From positions 62,001 through 126,000 of the forward strand of contig NZ_JAJOYU010000013.1 in assembly GCF_021290985.1 (NCBI RefSeq): DNA of 64,000 nucleotides, read 5' to 3'. The notes under the pieces were generated by a model. That model did not search any database. It was not told the origin of the DNA and saw only the letters and a list, made by a program, of their open reading frames with translations. Source of the stretch: Rheinheimera soli. Lineage in GTDB: Bacteria; Pseudomonadota; Gammaproteobacteria; Enterobacterales; Alteromonadaceae. Position 1 is the first letter of the stretch. Each line of letters begins with the position of its first letter. Of the stretch, positions 36,942 through 46,610 are shown one piece after another. The position numbers and the translations under genes are program-made.

Positions 36942-36970
36942 GAAAATGGCCGTAAGGCCATTTTCTATTT
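36942..36970 (+). terminator. Terminator of the MMPL gene
   Basis: GAAAATGGCC (36942-36951) pairs with GGCCATTTTC (36956-36965) around GTAA, followed by TATTT. Confidence 0.85.
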
Positions 36971-37144
36971 ACAGCGGATGAATAACTTGTCAAATCAGCT
37001 ATTTTTATTCTGGTACAACCAGTAGCAAAGACATAAATAAAGCTCGAAAAGCCCGTCAATACTCAATAAACTTCGCACCTGACACGCTCTGTATGTAAGT
37101 AAACCCGGTATCAACAGGCCGAGGTTTCAAAAAAGGATACAAAA

Positions 37145-40100
37145 ATGGCACTGATAGACGGTCAACCTTCTGTACTACTACAAAATGTAAGTAAGCTTAT
37201 TCGTTCTAAAGTTAAAGATCAGGTCGAGCTGGTCGAGAAATTTGCCCACACTTTGTATGGCAATATGTCCCATGAAGATTTGTTTGGTCGTAACGACAGC
37301 GATCTGTATGGCGCAGCATTGAGCTTATGGCAAAGTTTTAACGGTCATACCGAGGGCAAAGCACTGATCCGGGTATTTAACCCTGAAATTGCAAAACACG
37401 GCTGGGAATCCAAACACACTATCGTAGAAATAGTGGTGAAAGACAGCCCGTTTTTAGTGGACTCTGTTCGTATGGCGTTAACACGCCAGTCCATTACCAC
37501 TCACTTGTTATTGCATTACCCTTTACAAACGCTCCGTAACGATAAAAACGACATCACGGACTTTTTTAAGTTGGGCACTGTAGAGCAAGCCAGCACAGAA
37601 CAGACTGTGTTCCATATCGAAATTGATCGTATGACAGACAAAGTAGCCGTTGAGGCTCTTACTTCTGAATTGCAATCTGTGATGGAAGATGTATCTCTCG
37701 CTGTGCAGGACTGGAAACCTATCCGTGCAAAACTGCTGCAGGTGATTGCAGACTTGCCAAAACAAGCGTCAGTGAATCCAACTGAGCTTGAGCAAGCCAC
37801 CGAATTCTTAAACTGGATGGCCAAAGACAACTTCACTTTGTTGGGCTATCGCGAATACCGTATCAAAGCGGTGGAAGGCGATCATAAAATTGAAAGCGTC
37901 AACGACAGCGCTTTAGGTTTAATGCGCCGTTCTACTTCACGTGACTTAATGTTGTCTGATTTACCAGAGCAGGCTCGTAAACAAGCCTTAAATGCTTCGT
38001 TGCTGATCCTGACCAAAACCAATAATAAATCCCGTGTACACCGTCCTGCTTACATCGACTATGTCGGCATTAAGCGGTTTGACGACAAAGGCCATGTGAT
38101 AGGTGAAGACCGTTTTATTGGTTTGTATTCATCTTCTTTATACAACAACAGCGCCGCTGATATTCCACTGCTGAAAAACAAGCTGGCTAAAGTGATGGCG
38201 AAGTCTGGTTTTGCTCATGGCACTCACGCCTACAAAGCCTTGCTGAATATTCTGGAAACTTATCCACGTGATGAGTTGATCCAGGCGACTACAGATGAGC
38301 TGTTAGATGTGTCGACCGGCGTACTGCAAATGCAGGAACGTGACATGACACGGTTATTTGTGCGCAAAGACGCTTTTGGCCGTTTTGTCTCGGCTATGGT
38401 GTATGTGCCACGTGAGCGTTACAACACTCAGCTGCGTAAAGTCACGCAACAAATTCTGGCTCAATCTTTAGGCAGCACTGAAGCCGTTGAATTTACGACG
38501 TACTTCTCTGAGTCTGTGTTGGCGCGTACCCATTATTTCGTTCGGATCAACGATAACAATATCGAGTTTAATGTGAAAGAAATTGAACGCAATTTAGTTG
38601 AAGCGGCCCGTACCTGGGAAGACAAGCTGGAAGCTGCGCTGATAGGCCATTATGGTGAAGCTCGCGGTCGTGAACTGGCTCGCAAGTACCTGACCGCTTT
38701 CCCATCGTCTTACAAAGACGAAATGTTGCCAAATGATGCCTTGGTCGATATTGAAAAAATCGAGTCGTTAAACGACGAACATCGTTTAGATATGCTGTTC
38801 TATCGTCCTCAGGAAGAGCGTAACGACAGTAAAGCCGTGCGTCTGAACCTGTTCCACAAAGATCACCCAATCCATTTATCAGATGTATTGCCAATACTGG
38901 AAAACTTCGGTTTACGTGTGATAGGTGAAACCCCTTATGCCGTGCGTTGCCCTGATGGTTCTGTCAGTTGGATCTTAAACTTCGCGATGGAAGTCAATGG
39001 TGCTATGCCAGCTGACTTCGAACAAGCGCAGTTATCCTTCCAGGACTCTTTTGCCAAAGTATGGAAAGGCGATCTGGAAGACGATGGTTTTAACCGTCTG
39101 ATTTTAGGTGCAGGTTTAACAGGCCGTGAAGCCTCGTTATTACGTGCTTATGCTAAATACAAGCGTCAGATCGGCGGTACTTTCAGTCAGTCTTACGTCG
39201 AAAACGCTTTTGCCCGTTATCCAAAACTGGCGCATTTGTTAGTACAGCTGTTTAACACCAAATTCGACCCAGAAAACACTGGTGATGCTGCAGCTATCGA
39301 AGCCATTGAAAAGCAGTTAAATGAGCAATTGGATAGCGTAGTAAACCTGGATGATGACCGTATCATCCGCCGTTTTGTTGCCATGATGTCGGCTACTTTA
39401 CGTACGAACTACTTCCAGCCAAATGCTCAAGGCCAGCAGAAGAGCTATATCTCCTTTAAGGTGAAATCCTCTTTAGTGCCGGATATGCCATTGCCAGTGC
39501 CAGCCTTTGAGATTTTTGTCTACTCGCCACGTGTTGAAGGTGTGCATTTACGCGGTGGTAAAGTCGCCCGTGGTGGTCTGCGTTGGTCCGACCGTCGTGA
39601 AGACTTCCGTACCGAAGTCTTAGGTTTGGTCAAAGCTCAGCAAGTAAAAAACACCGTGATAGTGCCAGTAGGTGCGAAAGGTGGTTTCGTTTGTAAAAAG
39701 TTACCAGAAACCGGTGGCCGTGATGCGTTCTTAAACGAAGGTAAAGAATGTTACCGCACCTTTATCCGTGGTTTGCTGGATATCACAGATAACATAGTGC
39801 AGGGCCAGATAGTCCCGCCTAAATCTGTAGTGCGTTTAGATGAAGATGACCCGTATTTAGTAGTAGCAGCCGATAAAGGCACTGCAACTTTCTCAGACAT
39901 CGCTAACGCTATTTCTGCTGAATACAACCACTGGTTAGGTGATGCTTTTGCATCAGGCGGCTCCAACGGTTATGACCACAAAGGTATGGGTATTACGGCC
40001 CGCGGTGGTTGGGAGTCAGTGAAACGTCACTTCCGTGAAGTAGGCATCGACTGCCAGACCACAGATTTCACTTGTGTTGGTATAGGTGACATGGCCGGTG

Positions 40101-41980
40101 ACGTATTTGGTAACGGTATGCTGTTATCCAAACATATCCGTCTGCAGGTTGCATTTAACCATATGCATATTTTTGTTGACCCAAATCCTGATGCAGCAAA
40201 AACCTTTGTTGAACGTGAGCGTATGTTCAACTTACCAACTTCTACCTGGGATGACTTTGATAAGTCATTGATTTCAGAAGGTGGTGGTTTGTTTATGCGC
40301 AGCGCTAAGTCCATCAAGCTGACGCCACAAATTCAGCAGATGTTAGGCACTACAGCAGTCAGTCTGACACCAAACGAATTTATCCGCGCCGCATTGATGA
40401 TGGACGTGGATCTGATTTGGAACGGTGGTATAGGGACTTATGTCAAAGCGACTGATGAAACTCATGCTGAAGTTGGTGACCGTGGTTCAGAAGCGGTTCG
40501 CGTCAACGGTAAAGACGTCAAAGCCAAAATCATAGGGGAGGGTGGTAACTTAGGTACTACTCAACGTGGCCGTATTGAATACGCGAACAACGGTGGCCGC
40601 ATTAACACTGACTTTATCGATAACGTCGGTGGTGTAGATTGTTCAGATAACGAAGTAAACATCAAAATACTGTTAAACGCTCTGGTGGCCAGCGGTGATA
40701 TGACGCTGAAGCAACGTAACGAGTTGTTAGCTGCTATGACGACTGATGTGGCTGATATCGTTATTAACGACTGTTACCGTCAAACCCAAAGTATTTCTGT
40801 CTCTTCAGTGCTGGGCGCTGAGCAGATGAAGGAATACACCCGTTTTATCCATGCTTTGGAAAAAGACGGCAAGTTAAACCGTGAACTGGAGTTTTTACCT
40901 TCAGACGACGCACTGGCTGAACGTACCGCCAAAGGCCAGGGTTTAACCCGTCCTGAGCTGGCCATTTTGACCGCTTACGGCAAAATGGTAATGAAAGAGT
41001 GGTTGGTACTGCCGGAAATTTATGAAAATAGTTACTTCAAACGTCATCTGTTTACTGCATTCCCGAAAGTGCTGCAGCAAAGTTATGCCAAAGAGATGGA
41101 GACTCACCCGTTAAAGGCTGAGATCATCGCTACTAAATTGGCTAACCTGATGGTCAACGATATGGGCGCTAACTTTGCCCAGCGTATGATGGAAGAAACA
41201 GGTTCTTCTATTGCTGAAGTAGCCGTCTGTTACACCATAGCCCGCGACTTGTTTGACGTGGAAGCCGTATGGAACAAGCTGGAAGAGTTGGATAACGTCA
41301 TTCCTGCAGCATTGCAGATTAAGTTATTCCACCAGTTGCGCCGTACTATGCGCCGCACTACACGTTGGTTCTTACGTCATCGTAATAAAGCGCTGGATAT
41401 TCAGCAGACGATAGATTTCTTCAAACCTGCTTTTGTTGAAATCAGCAATAATCTGCAGAAATTACTGGCCCCGGCTGAAGCTGAACAACTGGCAGCTAAC
41501 GAGCAAGCCTTTATTGAACAAGGTGTGCCAGCTGATGTAGCCCTGTATTTAGCACAGCTAAGCACCTGCTTCTCTGTGATGGATATTGCACAGGTGGCTG
41601 ACGCTGAGAAAAACTCTCTGCTGTTAAGCGCAGAAATTTACTTCAAGCTGGGCGATCGTTTGGATCTGCACTGGTTCTTGGAGCAAATTACGCAGCAACC
41701 TGTGGCGAACCATTGGCAGGCTCTGGCCCGGGCTTCGTACCGCGAAGAGTTGGATTGGCAGCAACGTGCACTGTCGGCCGTAGTGATACGCGGTTGTGCA
41801 GGGGCTTGTGATGCGGAAGCTGTGATCGGCAGTTGGATCACTGAACATGAACCTGTACTGGCGCGCTGGCGTTTAATGCTTGCTGAGTTCAAAACCACCA
41901 AGAGCCATGAGTTTGCTAAATTCTCAGTGGCACTGCGTGAACTGATGTTACTCAGCCACCACTGTGACCCTGTGAAATAA
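37145..41980 (+). CDS. gdhB: NAD-dependent glutamate dehydrogenase, 180-kDa class
   Basis: At 1611 residues this equals the usual size of the large bacterial NAD-GDH. The catalytic region includes LRGGKVARGGLRWSDRREDF, then EVLGLVKAQQVKNTVIVPVG and AKGGFVCKKLP. The N-terminal part (FLVDSVRMALTRQSI) holds the ACT-like regulatory domains. It oxidises glutamate to 2-oxoglutarate and ammonia, usually under allosteric control by amino acids. It is monocistronic, with a perfect hairpin terminator after it. Confidence 0.95.
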   Translation: MALIDGQPSVLLQNVSKLIRSKVKDQVELVEKFAHTLYGNMSHEDLFGRNDSDLYGAALSLWQSFNGHTEGKALIRVFNPEIAKHGWESKHTIVEIVVKDSPFLVDSVRMALTRQSITTHLLLHYPLQTLRNDKNDITDFFKLGTVEQASTEQTVFHIEIDRMTDKVAVEALTSELQSVMEDVSLAVQDWKPIRAKLLQVIADLPKQASVNPTELEQATEFLNWMAKDNFTLLGYREYRIKAVEGDHKIESVNDSALGLMRRSTSRDLMLSDLPEQARKQALNASLLILTKTNNKSRVHRPAYIDYVGIKRFDDKGHVIGEDRFIGLYSSSLYNNSAADIPLLKNKLAKVMAKSGFAHGTHAYKALLNILETYPRDELIQATTDELLDVSTGVLQMQERDMTRLFVRKDAFGRFVSAMVYVPRERYNTQLRKVTQQILAQSLGSTEAVEFTTYFSESVLARTHYFVRINDNNIEFNVKEIERNLVEAARTWEDKLEAALIGHYGEARGRELARKYLTAFPSSYKDEMLPNDALVDIEKIESLNDEHRLDMLFYRPQEERNDSKAVRLNLFHKDHPIHLSDVLPILENFGLRVIGETPYAVRCPDGSVSWILNFAMEVNGAMPADFEQAQLSFQDSFAKVWKGDLEDDGFNRLILGAGLTGREASLLRAYAKYKRQIGGTFSQSYVENAFARYPKLAHLLVQLFNTKFDPENTGDAAAIEAIEKQLNEQLDSVVNLDDDRIIRRFVAMMSATLRTNYFQPNAQGQQKSYISFKVKSSLVPDMPLPVPAFEIFVYSPRVEGVHLRGGKVARGGLRWSDRREDFRTEVLGLVKAQQVKNTVIVPVGAKGGFVCKKLPETGGRDAFLNEGKECYRTFIRGLLDITDNIVQGQIVPPKSVVRLDEDDPYLVVAADKGTATFSDIANAISAEYNHWLGDAFASGGSNGYDHKGMGITARGGWESVKRHFREVGIDCQTTDFTCVGIGDMAGDVFGNGMLLSKHIRLQVAFNHMHIFVDPNPDAAKTFVERERMFNLPTSTWDDFDKSLISEGGGLFMRSAKSIKLTPQIQQMLGTTAVSLTPNEFIRAALMMDVDLIWNGGIGTYVKATDETHAEVGDRGSEAVRVNGKDVKAKIIGEGGNLGTTQRGRIEYANNGGRINTDFIDNVGGVDCSDNEVNIKILLNALVASGDMTLKQRNELLAAMTTDVADIVINDCYRQTQSISVSSVLGAEQMKEYTRFIHALEKDGKLNRELEFLPSDDALAERTAKGQGLTRPELAILTAYGKMVMKEWLVLPEIYENSYFKRHLFTAFPKVLQQSYAKEMETHPLKAEIIATKLANLMVNDMGANFAQRMMEETGSSIAEVAVCYTIARDLFDVEAVWNKLEELDNVIPAALQIKLFHQLRRTMRRTTRWFLRHRNKALDIQQTIDFFKPAFVEISNNLQKLLAPAEAEQLAANEQAFIEQGVPADVALYLAQLSTCFSVMDIAQVADAEKNSLLLSAEIYFKLGDRLDLHWFLEQITQQPVANHWQALARASYREELDWQQRALSAVVIRGCAGACDAEAVIGSWITEHEPVLARWRLMLAEFKTTKSHEFAKFSVALRELMLLSHHCDPVK

Positions 41981-42000
41981 TTCAGGTTCCAGCTAGAATA

Positions 42001-42030
42001 CACCGGCTCTTTTTAGAGCCGGTGCTTTTT
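42001..42030 (+). terminator. Terminator of NAD-GDH gene
   Basis: CACCGGCTCT (42001-42010) pairs with AGAGCCGGTG (42015-42024) around TTTT, then CTTTTT. Confidence 0.92.
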
Positions 42031-42081
42031 AAAGCATACTAAGATTTTACCTTTCCCCTTTACTGACAAAAGCAGGTTGTT

Positions 42082-43095
42082 ATGTTCTATTCACTGGCGC
42101 GTTCTTTAATGTTTTGTACAGATGCTGAGTTTTCACATCACTTGGCCCTTGGCAGCTTAAAGCATTTAAAAAATACCCCGGCATCCATGCTGTGGCGTCA
42201 GGATTTACCGAAAAAACCTGTGACAGTCGCTGGTATACATTTTGATAACCCTGTGGGTTTAGCCGCAGGTTTGGATAAAAACGCCGATTGCATCGACGCT
42301 TTTGGTCAGATGGGTTTTGGTTTTATTGAAGTAGGCACAGTGACTCCTCGCCCTCAGGTCGGGAATGACAAACCACGTTTATTCCGTTTACCTGAAGCCA
42401 ACGCCATTATTAACCGCATGGGTTTTAATAACAAAGGTGTGGATTACCTGGTTGAAAACGTAAAGAAGTCGACCTACAAAGGTGTGCTTGGTATTAATAT
42501 CGGTAAAAACAAAGATACACCGAACGAGCAGGGCAAAGACGACTACATCGCATGTATGCGCAAAGTCTATGCTCACGCCAGCTACATTACCGTCAATATT
42601 TCTTCACCAAATACGCCGGGTTTACGGGATCTGCAATTTGGTGATGCGTTATTTGATTTGCTGCAGGCGGTGAAAAATGAGCAGTTGGATCTGCAAGCGC
42701 AACAAGATAAATACGTGCCTGTTTTTGTAAAAATAGCACCTGATATGGATGAAGTCGCAGTGCAGCAAGTGGCTGAGACTTTGCTTCGCAGCAAAATGGA
42801 TGGTGTGATTGCTACTAACACGACTTTGGATAAAAGCTCAGTACAACATCTGAAATATGGCAATGAAATGGGCGGTTTAAGTGGCTTACCCGTGCAGCAA
42901 AAGAGCACAGAAATTATCCGTCAGTTTCGCGCAGCCTTAGGCCCACAGATGCCAATTATTGGGGTGGGTGGCATAGATTCAGCCAAAGCAGCACAGGAAA
43001 AAATGGACGCTGGTGCCAACCTGGTTCAGGTCTATTCCAACTTTATTTATAAAGGCCCAAGTTTGATCAAAGAGATCGTCGAGAGCCTTAAATAA
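42082..43095 (+). CDS. pyrD: Dihydroorotate dehydrogenase, class 2
   Basis: This 337-residue FMN enzyme oxidises dihydroorotate with quinone at the inner membrane, in pyrimidine synthesis. Motifs are [40 protein letters not shown], the catalytic Ser region [15 protein letters not shown] and [19 protein letters not shown]. The N-terminal helical membrane-binding segment marks class 2. zapC follows as in E. coli. Confidence 0.96.
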   Translation: MFYSLARSLMFCTDAEFSHHLALGSLKHLKNTPASMLWRQDLPKKPVTVAGIHFDNPVGLAAGLDKNADCIDAFGQMGFGFIEVGTVTPRPQVGNDKPRLFRLPEANAIINRMGFNNKGVDYLVENVKKSTYKGVLGINIGKNKDTPNEQGKDDYIACMRKVYAHASYITVNISSPNTPGLRDLQFGDALFDLLQAVKNEQLDLQAQQDKYVPVFVKIAPDMDEVAVQQVAETLLRSKMDGVIATNTTLDKSSVQHLKYGNEMGGLSGLPVQQKSTEIIRQFRAALGPQMPIIGVGGIDSAKAAQEKMDAGANLVQVYSNFIYKGPSLIKEIVESLK

Positions 43096-43204
43096 GGCTT
43101 ATGCCGATCAATTTTGGATCCCTGATTATTAGTCCAAAATAATCTTTAACAGGGCTTAAAAACAGGTGTAGAAAGGCAACATCTTGAATTCACAAGGATT
43201 GAGT

Positions 43205-43723
43205 ATGTTGTCTTTATGCCCTGACTGGTGCTGGCAGTATTGCGATGAGCAAGACCGTTTGGTGTTGCAGTTGTCGGCTAGTCACCGTATTCAAACGGCC
43301 TTTAGCGCCAAAGAGCTAACTTTTAAACCAGAACAGCAAAGCTTATGTATGGATCAAGCCCAGCTATTAATGGATTTTGCTGAAGCTTTGGAAGGCTTAT
43401 TGCCTGACAGTGAGCTACTGACAGTTTCGGCCCAAGCTGTTGCTGCCTTAAGTTTTGTGAAGGCTCCGGTACAAAAAAGTCACCTGTTCAACTTCTCCAG
43501 CATAGAAAGCCGTACTGATTTAATGAGTATCGCCAAACTTGAAGGTTTAAGCCGCGCTAAAGTGTTGCTGGTGGCTAAAGCTGACCCTATGGTGGATTGT
43601 CTGCTACTCGAGCCTATGGAGCTATTAAATGGCAAGCAGTTAGTTGCTGGCCAACTGGTTCGGGTGCAACAAAACCGCCTGATGCCGCTGCAATTTGCCC
43701 CGCTTTATGCGTTAACTGCCTAA
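43205..43723 (+). CDS. zapC: Cell division protein ZapC
   Basis: The start ATG at 43205 follows AAGGA (43193-43197), giving 172 residues; an upstream TTG at 43184 is less likely. Opening WCWQYCDEQDRLVLQLS, then LLMDFAEALEGLL, and the later GLSRAKVLLVAKADPMVDCL match ZapC, which bundles FtsZ filaments at the division ring. Its place after pyrD is the conserved position. Confidence 0.85.
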   Translation: MLSLCPDWCWQYCDEQDRLVLQLSASHRIQTAFSAKELTFKPEQQSLCMDQAQLLMDFAEALEGLLPDSELLTVSAQAVAALSFVKAPVQKSHLFNFSSIESRTDLMSIAKLEGLSRAKVLLVAKADPMVDCLLLEPMELLNGKQLVAGQLVRVQQNRLMPLQFAPLYALTA

Positions 43724-43821
43724 TTAGTAAACAACCGTCAAGTGATCAGTCCAGATTGCTCTGGTGATCCGTCTGGCAACAGGTAGAATAGGGAACATTT
43801 TCAACCTGGGGTTTAAAAGCT

Positions 43822-45000
43822 GTGCCAAATCAAACGGATCCTTTCAAGGATATTCGCTCTTATTTTGACCATGAAGTACCACAAGCGATTAGTCGTTTAT
43901 TGGACGACGCCGATTTTTTGCATGCGATTTTAAATTACCGCCTGGCCAGCTGGCCTAAAACTATCCGTTATTTGTTTACGCCTGTGTTGCGCTTGTTACT
44001 GGCACGCAAAGCAAAAGGTTTGCGCACTGTTTCTGACGTGCAGCATATGGTGGCTGACTTTTTACAACAAAGCCTGCAGAAAAGCTCGGCCGGTGTAAGC
44101 GTCAGCGGTCTTGAACATTTGGATCCAAAAAAATCTTATTTATTTATCTCGAACCATAGAGATATCGCTATGGATCCGGCGTTGCTGAACTGGTGCTTGC
44201 ATCAAAAGGGCATGGACACAGTACGCATTGCTATTGGCGATAACTTGCTGAAAATGCCATGCGCGACCGAGCTGATGAAGCTGAATAAAAGTTTTATCGT
44301 AAAGCGCTCTATTAAAGCACCACGCGAAATGCTTAAAGCCCTGAGTCATTTGTCGGCTTATATCAAAGATTCTCTTGAGACCGGCCACTCCATCTGGATA
44401 GCGCAAAAAGAAGGCCGGGCTAAAGATGGTTTGGATCAAACCGACGAAGCCATTTTAAAAATGTTTAATATCGAAGGTAAAAAACGCGGTATGGATTTTG
44501 CGACTTATATGCAGTCGTTAAATATTGTGCCTGTGTGTTTATCTTATGAATTTGACCCTTTGGATCAGGCCAAAGCCAACGAGCTTTATCAACTGGCCAG
44601 CACGGGCGATTATAAAAAATCTGAAATGGAAGATATCCAAAGCATAGTGCAGGGCATAGTAGGTCAAAAAGGCCGGGTGCATGTGCATTTTGGCGAGGCC
44701 ATTCAGGCTGTTTTTCAGGATCCTGCTGCTTTAGCTGCGGAGATTGACCGTCAAATTTGGGCCGGTTATAGGTTATATCCGGTGAATTATTTAGCAGCAA
44801 AAATGGATGTGGAGCTGGATCCAGGTGAAGACAGTCTGTGGTATCAAACCAAAATGGCTTCTTTGCCTGAAGAGTTAAGGCCTTATGTACAGCAAATGTA
44901 TGCTGCACCGGCACTAAAACAACAGCAAACCTTACAACAGCAAGAACAGCTGGCGACACAACCTAAGGAGCTGGAAGATGGCGCGACATATCAGTTATAA
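43822..45000 (+). CDS. PlsC-like glycerol-phosphate acyltransferase family protein
   Basis: This 392-residue protein (GTG start) has an acyltransferase core with YLFISNHRDIAMDPAL, the NHR-type variant of the PlsC His-Asp site. KSFIVKRSIKAPREMLKAL and SIWIAQKEGRAKDGLDQTD follow, giving the glycerol-phosphate pocket. The N- and C-terminal extensions are unassigned; the C-terminus is Gln-rich. The family is probably involved in phospholipid acylation, but the exact acceptor is unknown. The last 23 bases overlap the next gene. Confidence 0.78.
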   Translation: MPNQTDPFKDIRSYFDHEVPQAISRLLDDADFLHAILNYRLASWPKTIRYLFTPVLRLLLARKAKGLRTVSDVQHMVADFLQQSLQKSSAGVSVSGLEHLDPKKSYLFISNHRDIAMDPALLNWCLHQKGMDTVRIAIGDNLLKMPCATELMKLNKSFIVKRSIKAPREMLKALSHLSAYIKDSLETGHSIWIAQKEGRAKDGLDQTDEAILKMFNIEGKKRGMDFATYMQSLNIVPVCLSYEFDPLDQAKANELYQLASTGDYKKSEMEDIQSIVQGIVGQKGRVHVHFGEAIQAVFQDPAALAAEIDRQIWAGYRLYPVNYLAAKMDVELDPGEDSLWYQTKMASLPEELRPYVQQMYAAPALKQQQTLQQQEQLATQPKELEDGATYQL

Positions 45001-45238
45001 ATTCAAAGGTGAATGGAAAAAAATTCCATTCAGCTACGACAAATACGCCGATAGCTTTGAGGCTGTAGCCGCGGCCGAAGGCATAGACTTAACCGCCTTT
45101 CGTAAAATGGAGCAGCAAGTGGCAATGACCGCCAAAGGCACAGGCGCGCTGAAGGACTATCGTAAAAACGCCTTTGTCAAAATGGGTTTTAGCGAAATTC
45201 TGTTATTAAGGGATGATCAGGAGCCTTTTAATCTCTGA
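44978..45238 (+). CDS. Small conserved protein, DUF2960-like
   Basis: This 86-residue basic protein (ARHISYKFKGEWKKIPFSYD, then AAAEGIDLTAFRKMEQQVAM and LKDYRKNAFVKMGFSEI) starts within the upstream acyltransferase gene with a 23-base overlap. It resembles DUF2960, a small family of Shewanella-like bacteria, from memory only. The function is unknown. Confidence 0.7.
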   Translation: MARHISYKFKGEWKKIPFSYDKYADSFEAVAAAEGIDLTAFRKMEQQVAMTAKGTGALKDYRKNAFVKMGFSEILLLRDDQEPFNL

Positions 45239-45254
45239 GCCTTGTTATCTGCAG

Positions 45255-45275
45255 GGCGTAATGATCAGTTACGCC
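45255..45275. terminator. Hairpin after the DUF2960-like gene
   Basis: GGCGTAA (45255-45261) pairs with TTACGCC (45269-45275) around a 7-base loop. No T-run follows, so it is a weak terminator candidate only. Confidence 0.35.
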
Positions 45276-45358
45276 ATTAAGGCATCTTCGTTAGCTATTT
45301 ATGTCTCGTTATCTGTGGCCAATCTGACCTTTCTCTGTATCTCTACTAATTTTTTTCC

Positions 45359-45393
45359 TGCGCATATTAATGCGCATATGCTATTTTTATAGC
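45359..45393 (+). promoter_or_regulatory. Putative ccdAB operator region
   Basis: TGCGCATAT occurs twice (45359-45367 and 45371-45379), ending in the palindrome GCATATGC, and GCTAT/ATAGC pairs across 45380-45393. Repeated palindromes just ahead of ccdA fit binding by the CcdA-CcdB complex. Not confirmed. Confidence 0.45.
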
Positions 45394-45417
45394 ACAGATA
45401 CTAGTGTGGAAGCTTGT

Positions 45418-45663
45418 ATGGCCGATCTTTATGACGTAACAGCACCAAAAAAAGCCGCGAATCTTTCTGTAAACAGCGATCTGCTGCTTAAAACACGGGC
45501 ATTAAATATCAATCTCTCCGCCACTTTAGAGCGTGCTCTGAAAGAAGAATTGGCGAAATACGAAGCGGCTCAATGGGTTGAAGAAAATAGTGCAGCCATT
45601 AAAAGCTATAACGAATTTGTTGAACAACATGGTTGTTTTGGTGATGAATTCAGGAGCTTTTAA
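45418..45663 (+). CDS. ccdA: CcdA-type antitoxin
   Basis: The start ATG at 45418 is preferred to one at 45370, which would run through the operator-like repeats. It gives 81 residues. The N-terminal part (KKAANLSVNSDLLLKTRALN) is the ribbon-helix-helix DNA-binding domain. The C-terminal part (WVEENSAAIKSYNEFVEQHG, ending DEFRSF) is the toxin-binding tail typical of CcdA. It overlaps ccdB by one base (TAATG). Confidence 0.92.
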   Translation: MADLYDVTAPKKAANLSVNSDLLLKTRALNINLSATLERALKEELAKYEAAQWVEENSAAIKSYNEFVEQHGCFGDEFRSF

Positions 45664-45977
45664 TGGCTCAGTTTGATGTGTATGCTAATCCCAGTAGTCA
45701 TAGCAAAACCCATTATCCCTATCTGGTTGATATTCAAAGTGCTGTGCTTACTGACCTTGTTACTCGTATCGTTATTCCTTTAGGTAGGAGTTCAGCTTTT
45801 GGTGGGGCGATGAAGGGGCTGACACCGCTGATCAGTTTCGAGGGAGAGCAGTTGCTGTTGCTCACGCCACAGATTGCGTCGATACCAGTTAAACACCTGA
45901 AAAATCCCGTCGGTACTTTAGCTCATTTCAGAGAGCAGATAGTAGCGGCTTTGGATCTTGCGATTACGGGTATTTAA
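45663..45977 (+). CDS. ccdB: CcdB-type gyrase toxin
   Basis: This 104-residue toxin has the family pattern QFDVYANPSSHSKTHYPYLV, DIQSAVLTDLVTRIVIPLGR and LLTPQIASIPVKHLKNPVG. CcdB poisons DNA gyrase when CcdA is lost. The C-terminus ends in ITGI, as in the Vibrio fischeri CcdB branch, rather than the WGI of plasmid F CcdB. It is translationally coupled to ccdA. Confidence 0.92.
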   Translation: MAQFDVYANPSSHSKTHYPYLVDIQSAVLTDLVTRIVIPLGRSSAFGGAMKGLTPLISFEGEQLLLLTPQIASIPVKHLKNPVGTLAHFREQIVAALDLAITGI

Positions 45978-46082
45978 TTAGTCGCTCAACTGCAATTGCA
46001 AGCTGAAGTTGGGTATATCGATGAGACCCGTGTCGCATGCCGCTTTGCTGCGATTGCAACCTACAGCTGTAACTGAATCCGA

Positions 46083-46511
46083 TTAATCACATTTCTTACC
46101 GCAGCGGATAATCTTAGTGCCAGCTGCTAACCCTTGGGCTTTAAACCAGCCTTGTGGCATTTCCAAAGCGCCTATGGCAGGGCCTTGGGATTTTTTGCCT
46201 TTTTCATCATAGGGATATAGATACTGTATCGGTTCTATAGTCCAGTCTGCTTTGATATAGGCGATATCCAAAGGCACTTTGGTATTGCGCATCCAGAATG
46301 ACAAAATGCGTTCTTCTTCGTAAATAAATAACATACCGTTTTCTACTTTGTCGCGATACATCAAGCCACGGGCGCGTTGCTCTGTGGTTAAGGCCAATTC
46401 TACTTCTAATTCAAGATGACCTACTTTGATCCATTCTTTTTCAAATTGGATGTCCTCAACAGCGGCGACAGAAAAACTTAAAGCAAAAAGCGCAGATAAC
46501 AGATAGTTCAT
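46083..46511 (-). CDS. DUF192 family exported protein
   Basis: This 142-residue protein has a signal peptide (1-17) and the DUF192 domain: LALTTEQRARGLMYRD, GMLFIYEEERILSFWMRNTK and VPLDIAYI. The family is widespread in bacteria and archaea and its function is unknown. A short Cys-containing tail (IIRCGKKCD) ends it. Confidence 0.88.
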   Translation of the reverse strand: MNYLLSALFALSFSVAAVEDIQFEKEWIKVGHLELEVELALTTEQRARGLMYRDKVENGMLFIYEEERILSFWMRNTKVPLDIAYIKADWTIEPIQYLYPYDEKGKKSQGPAIGALEMPQGWFKAQGLAAGTKIIRCGKKCD

Positions 46512-46560
46512 GATAAGAAACCTTTGAGAATGAAGCCGAAAGACTAACGGAATTTGCAGT

Positions 46561-46589
46561 AAAAAAAAAGGGCGACCCTAAGGCCGCCC
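46561..46589 (-). terminator. Terminator of ald
   Basis: GGGCGACC (46570-46577) pairs imperfectly with GGCCGCCC (46582-46589). On the minus strand a run of nine Ts (46561-46569) follows. Confidence 0.88.
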
Positions 46590-46610
46590 TGATCAAGGGT
46601 ACTGTATAAA

